NCBI GenBank assembly: GCA_944323505.1
Contig: CALUST010000006.1
Location: 1 to 64,000 of the forward strand
From: an uncultured Bacteroidales bacterium
GTDB taxonomy: Bacteria; Bacteroidota; Bacteroidia; Bacteroidales; UBA932
Direction: 5' to 3'
DNA: 64,000 nucleotides
Each line of letters opens with the position of its first letter. The stretch's first letter is position 1. A program made the translations under genes and the position numbers. The notes beneath the pieces were generated by a model. The model worked only from the letters and a program-made list of their open reading frames with translations, did no database searches and was not told where the DNA came from. Below, one piece after another: positions 9,061 to 16,344 of this stretch.

Positions 9061-9778
9061 CACAGACAGCAGCAAAGGGGCGTTGTACCTGATACCCTCA
9101 CCGCTGGGAGAAAATATGCCTGACGAGGTCATACCGGGGCCTGTCCTGGACAATCTCCGTCACTTCACGACCTTTGTCGTCGAGGAGACCAGGACCGCAA
9201 GACGGTATCTGTCAAAAGCCGGGCTGAAAGGCTCTATACAAAGTCTTGAATTCCACGAACTGAATGAGCACACGCCAGAGTCTGAAATCGAGGGCTATCT
9301 CAGACTTTTCGACAACGGCAATGATGTGGCCCTCATCTCGGAGGCAGGTCTTCCGGCCGTGGCAGACCCGGGGGCGCAACTCGTGGCACTGGCCCACAGG
9401 CACGGGATCAGGGTGATTCCGTCGGTCGGACCGTCATCACTGATGCTTGCCCTGATGGCATCCGGACTGAACGGACAGTCATTCGCATTCTGCGGATACC
9501 TTCCTGCGAAGACAGATGAAAGGCGGGTCAGGCTGCGCTCCATAGAAAAAATCTCCGCATCGGCAGGGCAGACACAGATATTCATAGAGACCCCATACCG
9601 CAATGACCAGATGTTCACCGACATCCTTGCAGTATGCCGTCCCGCGACATTGCTGTGCGTAGCCGCTGACATCACGCTTCCGGATGAATCCATCCGGACA
9701 ATGAGCATAGCGGAATGGAAGAGGACCGGCGCGGTCATAGGCAAGAGACCGTGCGTATTCCTGCTGCTTGCAAGATAA
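9047..9778 (+). CDS. SAM-dependent methyltransferase, RsmI-like tetrapyrrole methylase fold
   Basis: A 243-residue protein. It has the opening of the RsmI group (GALYLIPSPLGE), the EETRTARRYL segment, the ALISEAGLPAVADPGAQL motif and the VIPSVGPSSLMLALMASGL motif. These form the SAM site of the corrin/porphyrin methylase superfamily. RsmI methylates the 2'-OH of C1402 in 16S rRNA. Many Bacteroidota carry a second, shorter paralogue that lacks the RsmI C-terminal domain, and this protein resembles that paralogue. I therefore give the fold with confidence but not the substrate. The ATG at 9047 lies inside the last codons of tamB, implying coupled translation. Confidence 0.85.
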   Translation: MTANSTDSSKGALYLIPSPLGENMPDEVIPGPVLDNLRHFTTFVVEETRTARRYLSKAGLKGSIQSLEFHELNEHTPESEIEGYLRLFDNGNDVALISEAGLPAVADPGAQLVALAHRHGIRVIPSVGPSSLMLALMASGLNGQSFAFCGYLPAKTDERRVRLRSIEKISASAGQTQIFIETPYRNDQMFTDILAVCRPATLLCVAADITLPDESIRTMSIAEWKRTGAVIGKRPCVFLLLAR

Positions 9779-9797
9779 GGACCGCCCGAAGGGCACA

Positions 9798-10178
9798 ATG
9801 ACATCTACCATGGGACTGCTGGAACTGGAAGGAATGGAATTTTATGCGACTCACGGTTGCCTTGGACACGAAAAGCGTATGCAGAACCTTTTCGTGGTGG
9901 ACTTCAGAGGTGAGACAGACATGACGGAGGCCGCTGAAAGCGACAGGCTTGAAGACGCGCTTGACTACGGGCTGATATATGAGGTGATCCGCAAGGAAAT
10001 GACAGTGCATTCAGACCTGCTTGAACATCTGGCAGGCAGAATCGTCAAGGCTATTGCCTCGTCATTCCCGATGCTCGGAGACTTTTCCGTGAGGGTATCT
10101 AAACGCAGACCGCCTGTAGGCGGTGTCGCGGCATGGTCAAGGGTCACCTTGTCGCACAAGAAAAATGAGAAACGATGA
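9798..10178 (+). CDS. folB: Dihydroneopterin aldolase FolB
   Basis: FolB splits 7,8-dihydroneopterin to 6-hydroxymethyl-7,8-dihydropterin and glycolaldehyde in folate synthesis. The 126-residue protein shows the family pattern: LELEGMEFYATHGCL at the N-terminus, DALDYGLIYEVI in the middle, then LLEHLAGRIV and the active-site lysine region VRVSKRRPPVGG. I start at the ATG at 9798; an in-frame ATG at 9810 is also possible. An upstream extension to 9768 would overlap the methyltransferase and adds nothing conserved. The stop overlaps the mtaB start by four bases (ATGA). Confidence 0.93.
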   Translation: MTSTMGLLELEGMEFYATHGCLGHEKRMQNLFVVDFRGETDMTEAAESDRLEDALDYGLIYEVIRKEMTVHSDLLEHLAGRIVKAIASSFPMLGDFSVRVSKRRPPVGGVAAWSRVTLSHKKNEKR

Positions 10179-11449
10179 CAGGAAAAAAGAAAATGGCATT
10201 TGCCACCCTCGGCTGCAAACTCAATTATGCCGAGACATCCACATACGAGAGAGGGCTCGCAGGAGAGGACATAGAGATTGTCGGACCGGGGACAAAGGCT
10301 GACATCTATCTTGTGAACACATGCACGGTGACGGAGCATTCCGACAAGAAATGCAGGAACATCATCAGGAAACTGCACAGGCTCTCCCCCGAAGCCGCCA
10401 TTTTCGTCACCGGCTGCTATGCCCAACTTAAGAAAGAGGAAATATCAAGGATAGAGGGCGTCAAGGAAGTTTTCGGAGCAGACGAAAAGACTGCCGTAGT
10501 ACCGGCCATAGCGGCATATATCAAAGGCTCATCCCCTGAGACAGAACTGCGTCCGCAGGCTCCGGGGTGCTTCCTTCCGGCATATTCAAGCGGAGAAAGG
10601 ACAAGGTCATTTCTGAAAGTGCAGGACGGATGTGACTATTTTTGTGCATACTGCACAGTTCCCTACGCCCGTGGAAGAAGCCGGAACATCCCAATAAGGG
10701 ACATTGTGGCACAGGCAAGGGAAATCGCTTCGGAAGGCATAAGGGAGATTGTCCTGACAGGGGTGAACACAGGGGACTTCGGCAAGAGCACCGGGGAGAG
10801 TTTCCTTGACCTGCTGAAGGCGCTGGACAAGGTCGACGGGATAGAACGTTACCGCATCTCCTCTATAGAACCGAACCTTCTCACAGATGAGATCATAGAA
10901 TGGACAGCCTCCGGGACCAAGTTCCTGCCTCATTTCCACATCCCTCTCCAAGCCGGCTCGGACACTGTTCTCAGAGAGATGGGAAGACGCTATGACACCG
11001 CTCTTTTTGAGAGGAAAATCAATCTGATACGGAGTCTGATTGAGCACGACGGCGGGCCAAGAGTATTTTTCGGGATTGACGTCATCACCGGATTCCCCGG
11101 GGAGACAGACGAACTTTTCATGGAGACGTACAACTTCCTGAAAGACAGGATAAGACCGGCATTCATCCACATCTTCCCGTATTCAAGGAGAGCCGGGACC
11201 CCTGCCGCTTCAAGAAAGGACCAGGTACAGGACTGCATCAAGACAAAGCGGGAAAAGATGCTGGAGGAACTCTGCGGCACTCTGCACAGGCAATTCGTCG
11301 CATCAAACAGAGGAGTGCATGAGAAAGTCCTGTTCGAGAGCACGGACAGGAATGGCATGATGAGCGGCTACACAGGCAATTATATCAGGATTGAGCGTCC
11401 GTATGACCCGTTGCTAATAGGACGTGTCACTGACGTCATAATAGACTGA
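10175..11449 (+). CDS. mtaB: tRNA (t6A37) C2-methylthiotransferase MtaB
   Basis: A 424-residue radical-SAM methylthiotransferase. The N-terminal UPF0004 domain has its three cluster cysteines (LGCKLNYAE, NTCTVTE, VTGCYAQ). The radical-SAM core has the CxxxCxxC motif (CDYFCAYC) near residue 152. Further motifs are REIVLTGVNTGDFG, HIPLQAGSD and GIDVITGFPGETDE. A short TRAM-like tail ends the protein. The GVNTG and LGCKLNYAE forms are characteristic of MtaB rather than MiaB. It converts t6A to ms2t6A at position 37, and the t6A synthase gene tsaD lies across the divergent promoter region. It is coupled to folB by an ATGA overlap. Confidence 0.95.
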   Translation: MTGKKKMAFATLGCKLNYAETSTYERGLAGEDIEIVGPGTKADIYLVNTCTVTEHSDKKCRNIIRKLHRLSPEAAIFVTGCYAQLKKEEISRIEGVKEVFGADEKTAVVPAIAAYIKGSSPETELRPQAPGCFLPAYSSGERTRSFLKVQDGCDYFCAYCTVPYARGRSRNIPIRDIVAQAREIASEGIREIVLTGVNTGDFGKSTGESFLDLLKALDKVDGIERYRISSIEPNLLTDEIIEWTASGTKFLPHFHIPLQAGSDTVLREMGRRYDTALFERKINLIRSLIEHDGGPRVFFGIDVITGFPGETDELFMETYNFLKDRIRPAFIHIFPYSRRAGTPAASRKDQVQDCIKTKREKMLEELCGTLHRQFVASNRGVHEKVLFESTDRNGMMSGYTGNYIRIERPYDPLLIGRVTDVIID

Positions 11450-11473
11450 TAAAGAATTAAAGACAAGAGGCAA

Positions 11474-12355
11474 ATGGCAAGACTGACATTTTTGGGGACC
11501 GGGACATCTCAGGGAGTGCCGATGATAGGATGCGACTGCAACGTCTGCAGATCCTGCGACCCTAAGGACAAAAGGCTCAGGTCATCGGTATTCGTCGAAT
11601 ACAGGGGGCTCGACATCCTGGTGGATGCAGGTCCGGATTTCAGGCAGCAGATGCTGCGCTCGGGCATCAGGCATATCGATGCCATACTGCTGACACACAA
11701 TCATAAGGACCACACAGGAGGGCTGGATGACGTGAGGGCGTTCAACTATATCGAAAGGGCGCCTATCAGGATATACTGTGAAAAATATGTGGAAGACTCC
11801 CTGAGAAACGAATATTCGTATGCCTTTGCCGAGAAACGGTATCCCGGTGTCCCGGAATGGCAGATTACCAATATTGATGACCGCCCGTTCCGTGTCCATG
11901 CCAACATCCCTTCCGTCAGGCTGGTCTGGGTGGAGGGGAAAGGCTATGAGAAGATACCTGTGACCCCTGAATCATGGTCCGAGACAAGGCAGAGGCCCGT
12001 GCCCGAAGAGGCGGAAATCATCCCGGTAAGGGGAAGGCACTATATGCTGCCGGTGCTCGGCTACCGGTTCGGCAGGATTGCCTACCTGACAGACATGAAT
12101 TTCATACCGGAGGAGGAATTCGGCAAGCTCCGCGGCCTTGACCATCTCATCATCAACTGTGTACGGAGAGGGAGGCACATATCGCATTTCTCTTTGGAGC
12201 AGGCAATTGAAGTCGCAGAGAAAGTCGGTGCCAGGCAGACATACCTGACGCATCTCTCGCATCAGTTGCCGCGATATGAGGAACTGTGCGCCGAACTCCC
12301 TCCGGCTATCCGCCCGGCCTATGACGGTCTCGTCATCGAAAGCGATGACGAATGA
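11474..12355 (+). CDS. MBL-fold metallohydrolase, PhnP-like
   Basis: A 293-residue beta-lactamase-fold hydrolase. It opens with LTFLGTGTSQGVPMIGC and has two cysteine pairs (CDCNVCRSC) as in PhnP-type phosphodiesterases. The metal motif LLTHNHKDHTGG lies near residue 73. Further ligands include the aspartate in AYLTDMNF and the histidine in TYLTHLSHQL near the C-terminus. Relatives act on cyclic nucleotides or phosphodiesters, but the substrate cannot be named here. It is the last gene of the tamB operon, 24 bases after mtaB, and ends nine bases from the convergent recQ stop. Confidence 0.85.
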   Translation: MARLTFLGTGTSQGVPMIGCDCNVCRSCDPKDKRLRSSVFVEYRGLDILVDAGPDFRQQMLRSGIRHIDAILLTHNHKDHTGGLDDVRAFNYIERAPIRIYCEKYVEDSLRNEYSYAFAEKRYPGVPEWQITNIDDRPFRVHANIPSVRLVWVEGKGYEKIPVTPESWSETRQRPVPEEAEIIPVRGRHYMLPVLGYRFGRIAYLTDMNFIPEEEFGKLRGLDHLIINCVRRGRHISHFSLEQAIEVAEKVGARQTYLTHLSHQLPRYEELCAELPPAIRPAYDGLVIESDDE

Positions 12356-12364
12356 CAAGGACTG

Positions 12365-14284
12365 TCATATATTATATGGAGGCACATCCCCGTCATCAAT
12401 CATATCCCTGAGCGTGTCCAAGCAAGAATCATCCCTGCCTCCTGCGGGATCGCCGAACCGGGCAGATATCTCGTCAAGCAGGTACCCGCCGTCCTTCTTC
12501 CCGTCAACATACGAAGATATGGCAGTCCTCACAGCCGCAACTGACTCCGCCCCGTCCCGACGCGAGGCCCTGCATACGTCGCACGTACCGCAGTCCTTGC
12601 TGTCTGTCTGGCCGAAATATGCGAGAAGGTAACGGCTTCTGCACGTATCCGACTCCTCCACATAGTCTATCATCGTCTCCATCCTCTCGACATAGGAAGC
12701 CTTCAGACTTTCGTGCCGTTCGGGGCTGAGGCGGACATTCTTCGGCATCAGCCTGTTCTCATGGAGATAGATGATGGTGGCATGATCCCCCGGGATATAC
12801 CTGAGAAGATGGTCGAGAGACATCCCGTACAATATCTGCCTGAGTTCAGGCACAGTGACTCCTGCCCTGTCAGCCACATATTCCTCATCAATCGGGACAG
12901 GGAAAGAGAAAATCCCAGTGTAGCTGCGCATCAGCACTTCTGCCACCCCCGCCGCCCTCCTGTCCGCAGCAGGTATCCCGTACATCGCCTGCCTATCCAC
13001 CGTGAACATGACTTTTGTCTGTATGTCAACGTCCTCCATGACAGACCAGTGCCCTTCCCTCTCGATATACTTTATTGCATAATATGCAGATGTCCTGTTG
13101 AGGCTGAACCTGCGGCAGAATTCATACAGGTCGAACTTCAGCTGCATCCCCATGCCGGCATCATACGGCACACCGAACATTATATGGACCTTGTGGTATA
13201 TGTCCTCGACATATTCCATTGTAGGGAACGACACTGTGGCCGTCTGCCGCAGCCTGCGGATGTCCCCGCTGTTCCACATGAGAACGGCATACGAGCGGAG
13301 ACCGTCACGTCCTCCCCTGCCTGCCTCCTGGAAATATGCCTCTGGGCTGTCAGGCACATCGAAATGCACGACAAATCTCACATCGGGTTTGTCAATCCCC
13401 ATGCCGAATGCATTCGTGCAGGCCATCACCCGGATTTCCCCGGTCTTCCACCTCTCCTGCCTGTCAGAACGCGCCGCCGCGCCCAACCCTGCATGATAAA
13501 ATGAGGCCGAGATACCGTTGGAGCGGAGAAACGAAGCCAGTTCCTCGCACTTTTTGCGGCTGCGCACATAGACTATCCCTGTCCCCTGCACCCCGTTACA
13601 GATTTTCAGCAACTGTCCCAACTTATCCTCCGTCCGCCTGACGACATAAGAAAGATTAGGCCGCTCGAAACCGCTCTTCATCACCAGCCTCTCCCTGAAA
13701 CGCAGACGCTCCAGTATGTCGTCCGCCACCTTCGGAGTGGCAGTCGCCGTAAGCGCAATGACAGGCACATCCGGAAGCATTTCCCTGAGTCCGCCTATCT
13801 TGAGATAGTCAGGTCTGAAATCATAGCCCCACTGTGAAATGCAATGCGCCTCGTCGACAACGATGTAACTGACATTCATCTCAGCCGCATATTTACGGAA
13901 AAGCGGGGTCGATAGACGCTCCGGAGAAAGATACAGGAACTTGAAGTCGCCGTATGCGGCATTGTTCAATACAAGGTCTATCTCCCTTGAGGACATGCCC
14001 AGATAGACAGCCGACGCCTTGATTCCCCTGGAGGAGAGATTCTGCACCTGGTCCTTCATGAGGGCGATGAGAGGCGTGATGACCAGCGCGATTCCGGGCC
14101 TGATCAGTGCCGGCACTTGGAAGCAAACGGACTTCCCTCCTCCTGTCGGCAATATGGCCAGCACGTCCTTCCCCTCAAGTGCCGCATCGACTATATCCCG
14201 CTGCATCGGACGGAACGAACCGTATCCCCACCATTTTTTGAGGACATCAACAGGATTCATTTGATTATCAACACCTTCACTCAT
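12365..14284 (-). CDS. recQ: ATP-dependent DNA helicase RecQ
   Basis: A 3'-5' superfamily 2 helicase acting in recombination and fork repair. Helicase motifs are complete: FRPMQRDIV (motif 0), AILPTGGGKSVCFQVPAL (Walker A), DEAHCISQWGYDFRPDY (DEAH box and aromatic loop), ALTATAT, IVYVRSRKKCEEL and QEAGRGGRDG (motif VI). A zinc-binding RQC region follows, with cysteines in ESDTCRSRY and CGTCDVC. No HRDC domain is apparent before the C-terminus, which is usual for many Bacteroidota RecQs. I start at the ATG at 14282-14284 (MSEGVDNQ), giving 639 residues. A second ATG at 14258-14260 is nearly as good. A further upstream extension has no family resemblance. Confidence 0.95.
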   Translation of the reverse strand: MSEGVDNQMNPVDVLKKWWGYGSFRPMQRDIVDAALEGKDVLAILPTGGGKSVCFQVPALIRPGIALVITPLIALMKDQVQNLSSRGIKASAVYLGMSSREIDLVLNNAAYGDFKFLYLSPERLSTPLFRKYAAEMNVSYIVVDEAHCISQWGYDFRPDYLKIGGLREMLPDVPVIALTATATPKVADDILERLRFRERLVMKSGFERPNLSYVVRRTEDKLGQLLKICNGVQGTGIVYVRSRKKCEELASFLRSNGISASFYHAGLGAAARSDRQERWKTGEIRVMACTNAFGMGIDKPDVRFVVHFDVPDSPEAYFQEAGRGGRDGLRSYAVLMWNSGDIRRLRQTATVSFPTMEYVEDIYHKVHIMFGVPYDAGMGMQLKFDLYEFCRRFSLNRTSAYYAIKYIEREGHWSVMEDVDIQTKVMFTVDRQAMYGIPAADRRAAGVAEVLMRSYTGIFSFPVPIDEEYVADRAGVTVPELRQILYGMSLDHLLRYIPGDHATIIYLHENRLMPKNVRLSPERHESLKASYVERMETMIDYVEESDTCRSRYLLAYFGQTDSKDCGTCDVCRASRRDGAESVAAVRTAISSYVDGKKDGGYLLDEISARFGDPAGGRDDSCLDTLRDMIDDGDVPPYNI

Positions 14285-14431
14285 CCCAAAAATCACCGTA
14301 TAAAACTCTTTCCGATTGGCACATTTTGTGCAGGATAATATTTCTTGGTCGGACATCACGCACATTGGCGAACCGTCCCGGCAAATGTAATAAATTACAG
14401 GACACAAAAGCAACAATTATTCGTCCCGATG

Positions 14432-14462
14432 TTTGGACGAATGCAAAAATACCTTAATTTTG
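14432..14462 (+). promoter_or_regulatory. pckA promoter
   Basis: TTTG at 14432-14435, a 19-base spacer, then TAATTTTG at 14455-14462. This is a full match to the Bacteroidetes primary-sigma consensus. Transcription should begin near 14467-14470, leaving an untranslated leader of about 85 bases. Confidence 0.75.
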
Positions 14463-14474
14463 CAACGCGTTACA

Positions 14475-14512
14475 GTGCGCAGCAATTCCGCAGGAAACCT
14501 GCGGCTGTGCGC
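14475..14512 (+). other. G+C-rich hairpin in the pckA 5' leader
   Basis: An inner stem CCGCAGG/CCTGCGG (14488-14494 with 14498-14504) closes an AAA loop. An outer eight-pair helix (14475-14482 with 14505-14512, including two G-U pairs) stacks on it, with five unpaired bases on one side. No T-run follows, so it is not a terminator. It could stabilise the abundant pckA mRNA or take part in control of translation. Confidence 0.5.
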
Positions 14513-14552
14513 AAGGTCAGGAAATTATAAACCTTAATATAATTTTAGTATT

Positions 14553-16160
14553 ATGAGCAAAATTGATTTGACCAAGTATGGCATCACTGATGTCAAGGAA
14601 ATTCTCCACAACCCTTCCTATGAGGTACTCTTCGAAGAGGAGACAAAAGACACTCTTGAGGGTTATGAGAAAGGCCAGGTTACTGAACTGGGAGCAGTCA
14701 ATGTGATGACTGGTATCTACACCGGACGCTCGCCTAAAGACAAATTCTTTGTTTACAACGAAGCCAGCAAAGATACAGTATGGTGGACTTCTGACGCATA
14801 CAAGAACGACAACAAACCTTGCTCTGAAGAGGCTTGGGCAGACCTCAAGGCAAAGGCTGTAAGACAGCTTTCAGGCAAGAGGCTTTTCGTGATGGATACG
14901 TTCTGCGGTGCAAACCCTGCAACCCGCCTCAAAGTGCGTTTCATCATGGAAGTTGCATGGCAGGCACACTTTGTAAAGAACATGTTCATCCGTCCTACAG
15001 AGGAGGAACTTGCAAACTACGGCGAGCCTGACTTCGTGTCATTCAATGCTGCCAAGGCAAAGGTTGAGAACTACAAGGAGCTCGGACTCAACTCAGAGAC
15101 TGCAACCGTATTCAACCTCAAGACCAACGAGCAGGTCATCCTGAACACATGGTACGGCGGTGAGATGAAGAAGGGTATCTTCTCCATCATGAACTACCTC
15201 AACCCTCTCCGCGGCATCGCTTCAATGCACTGCTCAGCAAACACTGACAAGGAAGGGAAGAGCACAGCCATCTTCTTCGGTCTTTCAGGAACAGGCAAGA
15301 CAACCCTTCCAACAGACCCTAAGAGACTCCTCATCGGTGATGACGAGCACGGCTGGGATGATGAAGGCGTATTCAACTACGAAGGAGGATGCTATGCAAA
15401 GGTCATCAACCTCGACAAGGAGAGCGAGCCGGATATCTACAATGCCATCAGAAGGGACGCACTCCTCGAGAACGTGACTGTCGATGCAAACGGCAAGATC
15501 GACTTCGCTGACAAGAGCGTTACAGAGAACACCCGTGTATCCTACCCTATCGACCACATCGAGAACATCGTGAAACCGGTTTCAAAGGGTCCTCACGCAA
15601 AGCAGGTGATCTTCCTCTCTGCTGACGCATTCGGAGTGCTTCCACCAGTTTCTATCCTTACTCCTGAGCAGACTCAGTACTACTTCCTCTCAGGGTTCAC
15701 AGCAAAACTCGCAGGTACAGAGCGCGGCATCACAGAGCCGACTCCTACATTCTCTGCATGCTTCGGTGCAGCATTCCTTTCACTCCACCCTACAAAGTAC
15801 GGTGAGGAACTCGTGAAGAGAATGAACGCAGTAGGTGCAAAGGCATACCTCGTGAACACAGGATGGAACGGTACAGGCAAGCGTATCTCAATCCGTGACA
15901 CCCGCGGTATCATTGACGCCATCCTCGACGGTTCTATCGAAAAGGCTCCTACAAAGAGGATCCCTTACTTCGACTTCGAGGTTCCTACAGAGCTTCCGGG
16001 CGTTGATCCTGCAATCCTCGACCCTCGCGACACATACGCTGACGCAAGCGCATGGGACGCAAAGGCAAAAGACCTTGCAGGCCGCTTCGTGAAGAACTTC
16101 GAGAAGTTCACAGGCAACGAACTCGGCAAGTCTCTCGTAGCAGCAGGTCCTAAGCTCTGA
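14553..16160 (+). CDS. pckA: Phosphoenolpyruvate carboxykinase (ATP)
   Basis: Interconverts oxaloacetate plus ATP with phosphoenolpyruvate, CO2 and ADP. In fermentative Bacteroidales it commonly runs towards CO2 fixation on the way to succinate. The 535-residue protein has [10 protein letters not shown] near residue 57, the kinase P-loop [14 protein letters not shown] near 245, the metal-binding [22 protein letters not shown] segment (of which GDDEHGW is diagnostic) and [13 protein letters not shown]. Codon use is more restricted than in neighbouring genes (CTC, AAG and GAG rich), suggesting high expression. It has its own consensus promoter, a structured leader and a strong terminator, so it is monocistronic. 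Confidence 0.98.
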   Translation: MSKIDLTKYGITDVKEILHNPSYEVLFEEETKDTLEGYEKGQVTELGAVNVMTGIYTGRSPKDKFFVYNEASKDTVWWTSDAYKNDNKPCSEEAWADLKAKAVRQLSGKRLFVMDTFCGANPATRLKVRFIMEVAWQAHFVKNMFIRPTEEELANYGEPDFVSFNAAKAKVENYKELGLNSETATVFNLKTNEQVILNTWYGGEMKKGIFSIMNYLNPLRGIASMHCSANTDKEGKSTAIFFGLSGTGKTTLPTDPKRLLIGDDEHGWDDEGVFNYEGGCYAKVINLDKESEPDIYNAIRRDALLENVTVDANGKIDFADKSVTENTRVSYPIDHIENIVKPVSKGPHAKQVIFLSADAFGVLPPVSILTPEQTQYYFLSGFTAKLAGTERGITEPTPTFSACFGAAFLSLHPTKYGEELVKRMNAVGAKAYLVNTGWNGTGKRISIRDTRGIIDAILDGSIEKAPTKRIPYFDFEVPTELPGVDPAILDPRDTYADASAWDAKAKDLAGRFVKNFEKFTGNELGKSLVAAGPKL

Positions 16161-16186
16161 TAAAGATTATCAGGACACTATGATCT

Positions 16187-16229
16187 AAAAGAAGCCGGCC
16201 CGAATTTGAGGCCGGCTTCTTTTTTTTTG
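16187..16229 (+). terminator. pckA intrinsic terminator
   Basis: A 14-bp perfect stem (AAAAGAAGCCGGCC at 16187-16200 with its complement at 16210-16223), a nine-base loop and a T-run to 16229. Confidence 0.9.
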
Positions 16230-16247
16230 TCATATTTCAGGTCCCCG

Positions 16248-16307
16248 CTTTCAATCAACAATAAAAATATATACATTTGAAAGAAATACGGCGGACTCAT
16301 GTCCGCC
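16248..16307 (+). promoter_or_regulatory. Promoter and leader hairpin of the M16 peptidase gene
   Basis: TACATTTG at 16272-16279 matches the -7 element. A weaker TTTC lies about 20 bases upstream. The leader holds a 7-bp hairpin, GGCGGAC at 16290-16296 with GTCCGCC at 16301-16307 around a TCAT loop. The gap from there to the ATG at 16345 is A+T-rich. Confidence 0.5.
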
Positions 16308-16344
16308 ATACAATTGTGACATTATCATTAATTGTTCATATACA

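Noticed and set aside
12713-13504. Plus-strand open frame of 263 codons inside recQ
   Set aside because: recQ on the minus strand has complete helicase motifs; the other frame is histidine/arginine-rich shadow sequence.
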